DNA of 64,000 bases from Zygnema cylindricum (lineage: Eukaryota > Streptophyta > Zygnematophyceae > Zygnematales > Zygnemataceae). Shown here piece by piece: positions 30,876-42,459 of the stretch. Within the stretch, counting starts at the first letter, position 1, and each line of letters begins with the position of its first letter. The stretch is from contig JBBHKE010000880.1 of assembly GCA_037447655.1 (NCBI GenBank), positions 64,001-128,000 on the forward strand, read 5' to 3'. Below the pieces are notes generated by a model. The model had not been told where the DNA came from and did no database searches. It saw nothing but the letters and a program-made list of their open reading frames with translations. Both the position numbers and the translations under genes were made by a program.

Positions 30876-31599
30876 TACACCGTGAATCGTAATTAGAGTA
30901 GAGAAATAAATAGAGTAAAAAAATGAAAAAATATAATTACAGTTATTAATTCTAATTTGGGTGATCAACCCTTTTTCAAAAAATAAAAATAACTCTCATT
31001 TATCAACAGCTCTAATTTAGGTTTCTTACCGTAATAATAATCCGAGGTGAATATCTCTACTGTATTTAGGTATGTGTACAGAATCTGACAAAACCCTAAA
31101 CATATTTATACGTTGGACGTCTGCGCGGCGCGGCGCGTCGTAAAACGAAACGAGTGTGGACGTCGAGAGTAAAACTCCCACACGTTGTCGTTAGCGCGAA
31201 AATCGCAAGGTTCAGTTTTGCACGGTCAGACACCAACCGTACGCCGCACTATTTCAAACGGCATTATATTATAATTATTTGTTAAAATGTACCTTAAATA
31301 GTGTGGATAATTATTTATGGACTCTATTTAGCGTGATAGAGTCGAAATTTAGGGTGACTGAATTACACCGTGAATCGTTATTAGCCTTATGTACGCTATA
31401 TCGGCACCCCAAAATTTTGACATTGATACCTTAAATATAATAAATTACGCTATTTGAGGAAGTGGACCATAATCCGCCACGTCTCCTAGCACTAAATAAG
31501 AATGAATGACGCTAATTTTTTCTTTACACTAATAATTTCTATACGCTAATAACGATTCAAGGTGTAGCGTTCACAACTCTACTTACGATTCGCGGTGTA
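30876..31599. mobile_element. TA-flanked MITE, copy 1
   Basis: 724 bp. Left end TACACCGTGAATCGTAATTA, and the reverse complement of the right end reads TACACCGCGAATCGTAAGTA. TA at both edges fits a Tc1/mariner-type TA target duplication (inference). No transposase. A shorter relative is nested at 31364-31566. Confidence 0.75.
31364..31566. mobile_element. TA-flanked MITE, copy 2, nested
   Basis: 203 bp with inverted ends CACCGTGAATCGTTATTAGC and one mismatch between the two, bounded by TA on both sides. It lies inside copy 1 close to its right end and is the best-preserved example of the family. Confidence 0.85.
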
Positions 31600-31694
31600 G
31601 TGTAATAAAATGATAATCTTCAAAGATTTTCCGGATTACCACGTAAAGCGTACAATCTGAATGAATCATCGTACTTTCTCATTGTACTATTTGT

Positions 31695-32579
31695 TAGTGT
31701 TGTGTATCGGTAAGCATTTACCGATAACCGATATGGACCTTTTTTCGGGTTCCCGATAATCGATATATTGGCTCGATATATCGTTATCGGTCTTATCGCC
31801 GATAAGTAACCGATAATATCGGGTACTTATCGGCGATAACACCGATAACGATAACTATCGGCGATAAATGTACGCTCCGTACAGATATATGAACGGGCCG
31901 TACAGGTGAATGTACGGCATGTATACTCAGTTGTACGTCATATTCCCCCGACGCGCAGAAAGTACAGTAGCCGCCATGACATCTGTACGGTTTTGGTACG
32001 GATCCAATGTAAACGATGTACCTTTATGGCTTTGTCCCTTTATTCCTTGAGATCCACTGGACACCTGCCACCTGTCAATCTGTCAGCTTTTTTGGCAAAG
32101 GCCACCAAAAGAGACATTTAGGGCTCACGTTGGCCGTCAGCTGGTACTTTTTCATTCCAAGTCGTCCGTTCGATTCCGGCGGCGCGCAAAATATTATTTT
32201 GCGTCCGTTGTACTTTGTGTCCTCTGTCCTTTTCCTGTTCCATGTTCACCAGTTTGTCTGTAAATTCCGTACGTCGCCGTAAAAATTTTTTGTACAGTTA
32301 ACCGGCCAACATTTTTTATGCTGCGTTGGTCGTAATAATTTTCAGTTAATAGTGACGGAACAGAATCGTACACGTGGCATGACACGCTATATAATGTAAA
32401 TAGTAAAATACAGTATTTAATAAGGTACTATAGTATGCATACTATATATTTTTATAGTTATCGCCGATATGGAATATGTTGGTCTTAGACCGATATATCG
32501 CTACCTCTGACCGTTCGATAACCAATAACTATCGGTATCGGTGTTATCGCGATAAGTTTTTTACTGATACACAACACTA
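31695..32579. mobile_element. Non-autonomous hAT-type element 2
   Basis: 885 bp with ends TAGTGTTGTGTATCGGTAA (left) and its inverse with one mismatch (right). They are flanked by a perfect 8-bp duplication, CTATTTGT, at 31687-31694 and 32580-32587. Subterminal regions are packed with CGATA/TATCG words in both orientations, giving strong secondary-structure potential. The middle is unique non-coding sequence; no transposase. Confidence 0.88.
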
Positions 32580-32608
32580 CTATTTGTACGTTGATGCTTT
32601 AAAGTGTT

Positions 32609-32705
32609 GTGTATCGAAAGCGCTTTGCCTATATTCGATATGTACCTCATTTTGGGTACCCGATAATCGTTTTATCGTGTCGATACGCAGAGAAGCTCTA
32701 TAAAT
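32609..32705 (+). repeat. Truncated hAT-2-like end
   Basis: AAGTGTTGTGTATCG followed by CGATATGTACC and CCCGATAATCG echoes the left end of element 2. The right end is missing. Confidence 0.6.
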
Positions 32706-32783
32706 TCAAACCGCGATACAATGAAACATAAAAAAACCGCAATATAACAGTAAAACAAGTAGCGAAATTACCGTCATTTTCAT

Positions 32784-33429
32784 TACACCTTGAATCGCTA
32801 TTAGCGTTAATAACGCTAATTCGGAGCACCCAAATTTTGACCCTTCAACCTAAAATAGAATTAATAACTTTGATTGCTTTTATACGTTAACATAGGTACT
32901 GTCGAATTAGCGTTAACAACTCTAATTTGGACAGATTTTAAATATTGTACATCGCGAATCGTTATTAGTGTCAAAGTTAAAAAGTGTATATAATTTTGGC
33001 GTTAATGCTAATTTGGGAGTTGCAAACAAAGGAATAATCGTCGTACAATTGTATACATTAATATATGTATCCATACAGAATATAAGAAATCGTACGCCGT
33101 CGCGAAATCTAAATATCCGTACATGTCAGACTAATATGCGTGTCAGGCTAATCCCATTTTTTGAGCGTACGTTCTTATGCGTGCGGGTCTGATTTAATTC
33201 ATTTTTCGTGAAATTTCACTTGAAATGGTGTATTTATGTACGGTCTGACATCGACCGTACATCACACTATTTATATCTTATTGTGCATTCTTTCTTTACG
33301 TTATTTTTGTACAATACCTTAATTCAAATAAAGGAAAAATACAAATCATGTATCCTATTTAAGAAAAAAAATCCAAATTTCAAGAAACCCAAATTAGATT
33401 TATACACTCTTATAGCGATTCACGGTGTA
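32784..33429. mobile_element. TA-flanked MITE, copy 3
   Basis: 646 bp. Left end TACACCTTGAATCGCTATTA, and the right end reversed reads TACACCGTGAATCGCTATAA. Inside, near 32948, another TACATCGCGAATCGTTATTA end suggests a further nested or composite copy. Confidence 0.7.
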
Positions 33430-34103
33430 GTGTACGAAATGCGTTTGTCCTTACTAAAATTGCTCGTTATTTAGCACAATCCTACAAGACGTGTGTCAGA
33501 TTAAGGCGTTGACACGCAACAGGCGATAAACTTTATTACAAAAAGTGCGATGAGAATCATCAAATTACAAAGGGGAAAAGAAAGGACTAGAATGCGAAAG
33601 TAGGTGCGTCAACAAGAAAAATCACACTCAAATCTGACTCCCAGAGATAAAGACGACAAAAAATCACGCAAACCTGTTCTCACAAAAACAAACGACGTCT
33701 ATGTGAACAAAGTCTACGGCGACTACAATTTTGGGGAAAATGTGCCAAAATTAGAGTTATGAATAAATTTGTGTATTTTTTTTTTGGCGAAAGCCTTGAA
33801 CCCAAACTATAATGATTAAATATATAAGCATGTCGGGTGGCTCAAGCACGAGGTACACCTGAGGATGGTTTTTTAACTTCCTTGTCTTTTTTTTTCTTTT
33901 AGTTTGTACTACTATTTTGTTACTTTTTTTTTTTTACATTTCTTTCTTTTGTTTTTGTTCTTTGGACACTTTTTTTTTTTACTTTTTAATTTATATATAC
34001 TGCACATGTTTTCTTTATGTTTTGTCATTGTTTTATTTTGTACTCATCTATTATTTATCTGAGACATGCACGTTACATCAAGTCTGAAACGGTTATTACA
34101 AGG
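33430..34103. other. Intergenic, no gene seen
   Basis: AT-rich with T-runs. Its last 40 bp (GACATGCACGTTACATC ... CGGTTATTACAAGG) match the start of the dispersed repeat at 28776, so the LTR at 34104 inserted into a fourth copy of that repeat. Confidence 0.6.
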
Positions 34104-35100
34104 TGTAACAGTAATAGTGGATCGATTTTTTTGGTAAATGGTTATGAATAAGTGTTATGAATATAGAGTTTTGAATTTGGTAGACGTCCGCGAAAGAATC
34201 GCACGATTTGGAGTTGTATTTTAATAGATATGGCGATTGGTGTATTTAGATGACGGCGTGAGGTCAAAATAACGAATGGGTGTTCATTGTAACGGGTCAA
34301 GAGTCAAACTAGCCGCGGAAATTCAGGCGAACGTTTAAAAAGTACCAAATGAATCAATATTTCGTCTGGTACGCACGTTGGTTCTTTTCGTACAATTTTT
34401 AGTAGGAAAGGTCACTTTCACTTTATGGAATTTCATAAGTAGTTTCGCGTGTGAAATTTGCAACGCACGTTCGTGCGAAGTCACGTTTTGTTTGGCGCGC
34501 AATTTTGCACGTAAATGTTACGTAGTGAAACGTAGCTTTTGACTGGTTAGTAAATCCTACGTAGTTAGTAAGAGATTTTGCACGCTTTTCCATTGGTCAA
34601 TCCAAGTCTTTGCTGATCAATGATTTGCCCTGGTAAATCCTGTTCAACGGAGTCACGAAGCGTTGACTCGGAACGTTGACTCTGGCATAGCTAGTCCAGG
34701 GCGATGATGTATAAATGGTGAAGTCTAAGAGAAATGTAAACATCTTTTCTTTTGGAAAAGTTTGCATAAATTTTGAATGATCTTGGTCTTGAGCGATTAA
34801 AACTAAATTGGAGCATTTGCATTTTCGCATTGAAATCTTTTACAAGATAAGTAGTGTTTACGTAATTAAGAGATATTATTATTAAGAGTGGAGAGTAGAG
34901 GAAAATACTTAAAAAGAAGGGTTGAGCCACGAGGGCAAGAGACCAAGCTAATGTTATGTGGACAAAAGCTTCGTCTAATTTAAAGTTTATCCTTATGTGA
35001 GTGTTTTTCAATGTGGATGTGTATTTTCCAATGTATGGAATGTGTGGTTGAAATTGGTTGTAGTAATGGGATTTTCTGAGAGGTAGGAGATCTTGTTACA
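34104..35100 (+). repeat. 5' LTR
   Basis: 997 bp bounded by TGTAACA and TGTTACA, a perfect 7-bp terminal inverted repeat of TG..CA form. The primer site begins two bases after its end. Confidence 0.85.
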
Positions 35101-35102
35101 TA

Positions 35103-35114
35103 TGGTATCAAAGC
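35103..35114 (+). promoter_or_regulatory. Primer-binding site (tRNA-iMet 3' end type)
   Basis: TGGTATCAAAGC, one base different from the common TGGTATCAGAGC complementary to the 3' end of initiator tRNA. It contrasts with the half-tRNA sites of the copia families in this window. Confidence 0.8.
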
Positions 35115-35894
35115 TTGGTTAAAAACCAAGGAGAAGTTTTCTCACCCAAAAATCGACTCCCGTGATCGGTGAGGCGGTGAGGTTGCTCTGTCCTGTGTCG
35201 CTAGAACCACAATGTGAAGTGGTAAGGGATTGGAGGGAAACTGAGTGACCACACTGCCAGCAGCCGCTGGTTAGATGTGGGGCGTGCTTAGGTCCTAAAG
35301 ACTAAGGCGGGAGGCGGGGTGGGTACTGTAGCCACCGCTGAAACTCACTCCAATTACCTAGAGGCCAAACTAACTTGCCATGTCCTAGCAACGATTCATT
35401 TGTAGAGGGAGGGCTTGAAGCCATGAAGAGTGAGGATGTAAAGATTGGAGAATAAAAGATTTTGAGGTAGTGAGAAAGGGGAAATTTGCTAATGGTGGAG
35501 GAGGAAAGTGAAGCATTTTACTTCTTCAAGAGCAAAGGAGTCCAAAAATGACTTAAAACTTTTAAAACCCTATATCGTTACCTTTTATTGCTTTCAATTA
35601 TGATGTTGCAAAATTTGTGGTTGAATTTTACCTTTGAGAGCTTTAAATTTTGCAGTTGCAAAATTTGTGGGGAAACTTTTTACTTTTCTATTTTAATGTT
35701 TGGAAAAATTGAATTTTCACTAACTTACTTTTAATGTTTATTTGATTTTTCAGATTTTGATATATTTCAAAAGATTTGTTAGGAAAATGAAGGCTTGGAT
35801 TGGAGAAATCCGATGACTTCAAATCTGCTGCAAACTCTTTTGGATTATTATCCTTTACCTTTTTTATTTTATTGCTTGATTTCATTGTGTGATA

Positions 35895-37138
35895 ATGGCA
35901 AATTCTGCATGGAAACGTGAAATGGAAAATGCTTTGAATGTGTTAAAGAAGAGTAGTGAGAATTGGTCAAAAGATTTAATAATTATGCTGCCGCTGTGGA
36001 TGAAGCAATTTCTGAGTTGAAAAGTGAATTGAATGATGTTAAGGAAAATGGAATATTTCAAACTAGAAATTGGATGAGCTAATTAATTTAATTCACACTA
36101 GAAATTATGTTAATGACCAAAAGGGTGAGAGTGGTAAAAGACATGTCAGTTTTAGGGAGGATGATCACGATAGACTTAAAAAGATAAGAGATCTGAAGTT
36201 GTCTATTAATGAGGCACCATCTTTTGATGGAAAGAAGATTCATGAGTTAGATGCTTAGATTTTTCATTTGGAGTATTATTTGGAATATAGGAATTGTGAT
36301 CGCGATGATTACACTTCTTTTGGTGTTAGCTGTCTGAAAGGTGATGCTCAAATTTGGTATTACACTCAGAGGAGGTCTAATTTTATTCATGATAATGCTG
36401 ATTGGGAAGCTTTAAAGACCGCGATCAAATCGCATTTCTTGTCTGGCACTTATAAATCCAGAATTCAAGAAAAGTGGCTTAACTGTAAGCAAACTGGATC
36501 TGTGAAAGATTATATTGCGGAATTTTACTCATCTAGCATTCATATCATATGTTTGACTGATGTAATGACTAAGTTGCATTTCTTAAACTATCTGAATCCT
36601 ATACTGAAATCAGAACTGAAACATCAAAAATTTATTAATTTGAAGGAATCACAAGATAAGGCATTGGAATTAGAGGATCAGTTGGGGTATAACCGTGAAA
36701 CTCGATCACTCAAGGGAAATTGAAGTATCAGAGTGGGGTGAGGAGGAATTTGAGGAAGAGGGTTTGAATGCAGGTCTTGTGAATAGGCAAAATATCTTCA
36801 GGAGAAATCAGAGGGCTGGACAGAGTGTTAATGCAAGAAATAGATTCCACAATAGAGGAGGCTACATTAAGATTAAACCGAGCATTAATGCTCAAAAACC
36901 TAATCTTACCATACCCACATGCACTATATGTCAGAAAACGGGTCATATGACATTTGAGTGTGCACAACTAAAGAAAATTAACAATTGTTATTGTGGAGAG
37001 GAGGGACATTTCAGTAAAGAGTGCACAAAACCAAAAAAAAAAGTCACTAGTTTTAAATGCGGAGCACCAAATCATTACGCTAAGGACTATACAGATAAGG
37101 GATCTCTTAAAAGAGTTGATGGCAATGAAGGTCTTTAG
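35895..37138 (+). pseudogene. Gag of the LTR element at 34.1 kb
   Basis: Likely start ATG at 35895 (MANSAWKREMENAL). A frameshift near 36000 and a stop at 36256 break the frame, which continues through LEYYLEYRNCDRDDY, CLKGDAQIWYY, WEALKTAIKSHF and the SVKDYIAEFYS region, the usual retrotransposon gag core. After another frameshift near 36720 come knuckles: a good CTICQKTGHMTFEC, a second with altered spacing (CYCGEEGHFSKEC) and a decayed third (FKCGAPNHYAKDY). Non-functional as it stands. Confidence 0.8.
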
Positions 37139-37439
37139 AAAGATAATACATTATACCTAGCTGAACAAGAAGCCCTAAAGGTGGGAAACGGAAAAAACTA
37201 GGTGAAAGTCCTCAGTTGAGTCGACTAGATCTAGAGGTTAAGGAGTTAACTCAGGAGGGCAAGCTAATGAATGGAAAGGCTAAGATAGCTGAATTTATTA
37301 TGATGCTAACTACACTCTATAGTTTGAAAAATCCTTTTGATGATACTCTTAACAACAGACCTATGCTATGACAGTTAAGTAACGATGACAACGATGACAC
37401 CTGACACAGTTCGATCAGATTCGTGTCTTTAGTGGAAAG

Positions 37440-37730
37440 GAAACCATTGAGAGTTATGGTAAATTCAAGTGCTAATATAATTGTATTTCATAAAAGTTTG
37501 TTGAGGAAAATAAAATTACTACAATCTTAAGGGAAAATCCTTTGCACGTTCAAGTGACAAATAGTAATAAGTCCACATTAGATTTACAAACTGACAGAAT
37601 AAAAGTTGATATCCAAGGTCATAAAATGGAAGTTATGTGTGAAATAATAAATTTGGGTAGTGAGGATCTAATACTGGGAAAGCTCGGGTTAACAGAACAT
37701 AACCCTCAAATTAATTAGGAAACTAACACC
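37440..37730 (+). pseudogene. Retropepsin-like remnant
   Basis: VMVNSSANIIVF (a decayed aspartic-protease active-site region lacking a clear DSGA), then IQGHKMEVMCEI and DLILGKLGLTEHNPQIN, matching the LG-x-x-W-x-x-x-HNPxIDW-type end of retroelement proteases. Frameshifted. Confidence 0.6.
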
Positions 37731-38610
37731 TTGAGATGAAAGTCTGAAAACAGTTGGAAGGTTTTGCAAGCATTACTTTAGAATAAGTTGCATAGGATAA
37801 TTAACTTAACCAAATCCTACCTGGTAAACGCCGTCCGTCAAAGCCGCCAGTAACCGATACCCTTATCCAATTAGTCTAAGAAGAAGGTTACATGATATAA
37901 GGTTTGCTAGCTATATAAATGTTTACACCTAGGCTATTACATTTAACGAGATATTTGGACAAGATACAGTTTGTGTTGTACTCGGTACAGAACATCCAAA
38001 ACGGATACCACGGACTTTGTTTCGAAAACGAAACAAATAGCGCGCAAGTATTTATGATGGCTACGATTGAAATTCGGTTTAATCGGATGGCCGCAAAGAA
38101 TGCCGAGATCAACGAATAGGATTTTGGTGGTTTGCGATTGACATTACATAAAATGACACGTGGCACAAGCACATTGGATTACAGCATCTCCGAGGATTAC
38201 AAGAACAAATCCAAATATGACATCTGTCGACTAGTTGGCCATGTCGTACAATGGCTGTACAGAAAGTACACCGACACCTACACCTTTCTGTGCAACACAG
38301 TATTATGATTGGTGCAGTACTTTAGTAGATAGATTTTTAGAGAGAGATAGGAATTTGAAAAATTTGATATTTTGGACCCTCTCTCCCAAAGAGCTTCCGT
38401 ACAAAAGGTCAACTTTGACCCTCCATAACTTACTCCTCATGGGAGCAAACTCATAGATTCTTTTTGCTATAAACTCAAAGGAGTCTTGCCTTTACATAGG
38501 TGAAGGTTGTCGGAGTTTTTGTTTGCCAAGGTGGTAGTTATTCTTGCTGAAACACAAAAGGTTCAGGGTTATCCTAGAGGTTTTGTGTGAGCTGCCTACT
38601 CTGAGGACCT

Positions 38611-39216
38611 ATGGAGGTCACAAAGTTGCACGTTATAGGCCCACCCTCTAGGGTGCCCATCTTGAATGGAACTGTCTTGATATACTGGGAAAGTATCATG
38701 ACACGAGCTCTATGTGAGAAACGATTTTGGGGAATAGTGAGTGGACAGATGAGGCGTCAATCAAGTCTTGGGATACCTTCAGGGTTTACAGGAAGCAGAT
38801 TGACCAGAGATGCAGATCCATCTCCAATAGAGGAGACAAAAGAAGGGGAGGTGGTGGACAAAGGAAATGAGAAGGAGACATTCACACGAATAGCAACCGG
38901 TTCGACATTCATGTCACCTGTTTCGAGGAACACGGAGAATGATATCGATACCTAGGACTACAACAATATGGCGGCAAAGCACTTTATCCTCCGCCATCTT
39001 ACTCATGGTCTTGCATCACCTCATTTGCAGGTAGAGAGGGCATCCGATCATTGGGTGGCTCTCATAGAGATGTACCGAAGTGGTAAAGTGGTAAAGCATA
39101 AATGTGCTTTCGGTGGATTGAAAGGTGAAGCACGCTGGATTGTAGATTTAGGTGCATCCATGCACATGTGTAAAGATAAACACCTGTTCACTAAGATAAT
39201 AAAGATTCCCACCGTA
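38611..39216 (+). pseudogene. Copia gag / protease fragment
   Basis: ATG at 38611 lies inside the LTR. The reading MEVTKLHVIGPPSRVPIL crosses the LTR end (38630) and the mutated primer site. Later the frame at 38968 ends with RWIVDLGASMHMC, the copia protease region in which the usual DSGA is DLGA (active-site neighbour changed). A stop at 38953 separates the two. Confidence 0.75.
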
Positions 39217-39249
39217 TAGATAGACTTTGTATGGGCTGAAACAGGCGCC

Positions 39250-40363
39250 CCGGCAATGCAATAAGACGCTCGATGAGTTTCTTACAGGTTTGGGATATAT
39301 TCGGATCAGCTGAGATCACTCAATCTATTTGTTTAAAGACGAGGAAGGAATTATTTTTATTGCAATTTATGTTGATGATTTGCTTGTGTTAAGTAAAACT
39401 ATCGATAAAATAAATAAGTTGAAAAATAATCTAAAAGGAAGATTTGAGATAAAGGATGTGGGAGAAGTAAGGTATATTTTGGGAATGCAGGTAGAGTGAG
39501 ACAGAGATAGAAAGATAATTAGATTAACTTAAAAGGAGGCCATTGGAAACATGTTAGAAAAATTCCAAATGGACAAGGCTAATACTTGTACCACTTCTAT
39601 GGAATTAAAGAAGGGAAGTGAGGGGAGTGTGGAAGAGGGAGTTATAATCTTAGATGATGGGGTAGGTCCAGAAGAGAAAAGATTTATGCAGACCGTCCTT
39701 TATGAACAAGTAGTGGGCAGCCTAATATATTTCATAAATTGTACCCGTCCGAACATAGCCGCAGCTGTAGGAGTATTAAGTAGGAGTCTGAATGCTCCCA
39801 CTAAGAAAGATTGGGAGGCAGCTAAGAGACTCCTTAGATATCTCATAGGGAATAGAGATCTATGGTTACATTTGGGTGGGGACAATACTGACATCACCAC
39901 TTAGAGTGATGCCAGCTATAGGGATGCTCCAATGAGGAGATGCACGCCTGGATATGTATTGTATGTGAGTGAGAGGGCTTGTTGCTGGAGCAACAAGCAA
40001 CAAAAAGTCATTGCTCAGTCCACCATGGAGGTTGAGTACATGGCTTTTTGCTCTGCTGTAAAAGAATTAATATGGGTCAAGTCTTTGCTTCGTGAGCTTA
40101 GTCATCTTAAGAGTGGTCTCCAAAAAGTGTTTTGTGATAATCAGGCAGCCATTGCCATTTTTGCCAATCCTTCATATCACTTTAAAGCCAAACACATGGA
40201 CATTAGACTTAGCTTTGTTAGGGAGAAAGTAGAAAACAAGATAATCAGTTTGGAGTATAAACCATATAGTGAAATGGTAGCAGATATGATGACCAAACCT
40301 GTGCTTTCCCCTAAACTAATTTTATGCAAGGAGAAATGTGGTCTTAAATTAAAGAGTGACTAG
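39250..40363 (+). pseudogene. Copia RT C-terminus and RNase H
   Basis: The sequence enters within RT (PRQCNKTLDEFLTGLGY), then IAIYVDDLLVLSK with an intact YVDD, RYILGMQ, VVGSLIYFINCTRPNIAA, an in-frame stop before the RNase H SDASYRDAP, GYVLYV, EVEYMAFC, CDNQAAIAIFANP, KHMDIRLSFVREKV and ADMMTKP. Three or more stops. The C-terminal half (39932-40363) is open. Confidence 0.85.
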
Positions 40364-40376
40364 AAAATAAAGGGAG

Positions 40377-40904
40377 TGTAGAAATTAAAGGTTTTTTTTT
40401 GTATTTTCTAGATTTTGTAAAAGATAAAACGCAAAAAAGAAGCAAAGGCAGTCTGCCTCTAACTCCTCTCTCTAGCTTCACACTTGTCGCAGTCAGTGAA
40501 AGTTGGAGAGGGATCAGGAGCCATGGCTGCCTATGCTATCTAGACAGGGACAAACATTAGATTGGTAGATTCACCAAAATAGTATTTGACCGACCCATGA
40601 TTTGAACATGGTACATGCCGTCCGTCAAAGCCGCCGGTAGCCGATAGCCTTATCCAATTAGTCTAAGACCAAGGTTACATGATATAAGGTTTGATAGCTG
40701 TATAAATGTTTACACGTAGGCTATTTCATTTAACGAGATATTTGGACATAGATACAGTTTGTGTTCTACTGGGTACAGAACATCCGAAACGGATACCACG
40801 CACTTTGTTTCAAAATCAAAACAAATAGAGCGCAAGTAATTATGACGGCTATGATTAAAATTCGGTTTAATCGGACGGCGGCAAAGCATGCCGAGATCGC
40901 CGAA
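40377..40904 (+). repeat. 3' LTR of the family-A element, truncated
   Basis: Starts TGTAGAAATT after the purine tract AAATAAAGGGAG. It contains the AGCCATGGCTGCCTA segment and the CCGTCCGTCAAAGCCGCC phrase found in other family-A LTRs. It stops at 40904, where RNase H of another copy begins. Confidence 0.8.
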
Positions 40905-41358
40905 TTATGGGGATGCACCTATGAGAAGATGCACTTCTGGATATGTTTTGTATGTGGGGGAAGGTGCTTGCTGTTGGAGCAGTAAGCAACAAAAGGTGGT
41001 TGCTCAGTCTACTATGGAGGCTGAGTATATGGCGTCGTGTTCTGCTGTAAAAGAACTAATGTGGGTGAAATCATTGTTACAAGAACTGGGATTTATGAAG
41101 GAGGGAGTGCATGAAATCTTTTGCGATAACCAAGCTGCAATTGCAATTGCAGCCAATCCAAAACACCATTTCAAAGCAAAACATATGGACATAAGATTAA
41201 GCTTCGTAAGAGAAAAAGTTGAAAATAAAATTTTAAATCTTGTGTATAGACCTGATGAAGAAATGGTGGCTGACATGATGACCAAACCTGTGCCCTCTCC
41301 TAAACTAAAATATTGTCGGGAAAAATGCGGGTTGAAAGAAAAATTAAAATTAGACTAG
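40905..41358 (+). pseudogene. Second copia RNase H fragment
   Basis: Joins the broken LTR at YGDAPMRRC and stays open to a stop at 41356-41358, with GYVLYVGEGACCW, EAEYMASC, FCDNQAAIAIAANP, KHMDIRLSFVREKV and ADMMTKPVPSPK. It is close to, but not the same as, the copy ending at 40363. It is fused to the preceding LTR by deletion or recombination. Confidence 0.85.
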
Positions 41359-41371
41359 AAAATAAGGGGAG

Positions 41372-42418
41372 TGTTGAAATTTATAGATTTCTAGAGTATT
41401 TTCTAGGTTTAAATGTGTTTTTATAAAAGGAAAAGAAAAGGACGGACAGCCTGCCTCCACCTCCGCTCTCTAGCCCCCATACTTGTTGTAGTCACTGAAG
41501 GAAAGAGAGAGAGGTTGATCCATGGCTGCCTTAGTTCAACAGACAGCTATTTTTAGTAGGTTACTAAAAATATACTTGACGGACCAGAGATTTGATCCCG
41601 GTACCTGCGGTTCGTCAAGTTGACCGGTAGCGGTCAGCTTTATCCTAATAGACTAGGACCAATGCTAAGTGCTATGGTATGTGATAGATATATATTTAGT
41701 TCAAGTGGATAAAATTCATTTAACTAGAACTGTTTACGGCGTACATAGATTCAGTTATATAAAGTACGTCGTACGACGCTAAATCAAAACGGATACCACG
41801 CATTTTATTTCTACATCGGAACAAATGTCGCGCAAGTATTTATTACGGCCAAGATTGCGTTTCGCATAATATCCAACGGCGCACATCATTGCCGAAATCC
41901 CGGAGTGGTCACTTTGGCATTTAGTGACGTGGCATGACCCGGCGCCACGTGGGAAGACATCATTCGGTCGTGGGAATTCCGAGGAACGTACGGACGAGTG
42001 AAAAGTGGACACGCGTCCACTTAATGGCCTTGTCGTACAGAGGCCGTACAGAAAGTACATCGGCAGTAGTACTTTCTAGTACTATACAGTTTTGTGATTG
42101 GTTCGTACAGGCAGTAGATAGGAGCTGTGAGAGGGAATTAGGAAAAACTAGGACTTAGGAAAATTTAGGTAGATAGTCCTCTCTCTCTGAGAGTTTGTAT
42201 AAATTAGCATCTTTGCCACCCTATAACTTATCTGCTGGTTGGCCGTTTTCAGTGATTCTTTTTGCTACGGACTCAGGGGAGCACACGCTGCACAGGGGAG
42301 CAGTCAAATTGTCAGTTTGCCTTCTTGGGCAGAAGAGGTCGTGGCTTAAAGTGGGTTAGTTAAATACTATCTAGAGGCTTCCTGTATTCTGTAGTCCAAT
42401 GGAGGACACAAAATTGCA
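41372..42418 (+). repeat. Family-A LTR
   Basis: 1047 bp from TGTTGAAATT, just after the AATAAGGGGAG purine tract, to ...AAATTGCA. It holds the in-LTR start ATGGAGGACACAAAATTGCA. The following bases are GTGAGTAGGAG instead of the primer site, so the gag reading stops at once. Confidence 0.8.
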
Positions 42419-42459
42419 GTGAGTAGGAGTTAAGGGACTTAGCGTGTTTGAGGAGCCTC

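Larger units (their letters stand above)
34104..37780 (+). mobile_element. Truncated LTR element, Ty3/gypsy-like
   Basis: A 5' LTR (34104-35100) is followed by a tRNA-iMet-type primer site, gag with CCHC knuckles and a retropepsin-like remnant. Reverse transcriptase, integrase and the 3' LTR are missing; sequence passes directly into a family-A copia LTR at about 37829. Gag and retropepsin types suggest Ty3/gypsy, but without RT this is not certain. Confidence 0.75.
37829..40904 (+). mobile_element. Family-A copia element, rearranged
   Basis: 5' LTR fragment (37829-38630, left part missing), a mutated primer site, gag, a jump from protease straight into RT, then RNase H to the stop at 40361-40363, a purine tract and the first 528 bp of a 3' LTR (40377-40904). 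Deleted for integrase and most of RT. Confidence 0.8.

Noticed and set aside
31906-32282. Open frames inside the hAT-type element, considered as transposase
   Set aside because: No hAT dimerisation or catalytic motif is visible and the frames are under 90 codons. The element is non-autonomous.
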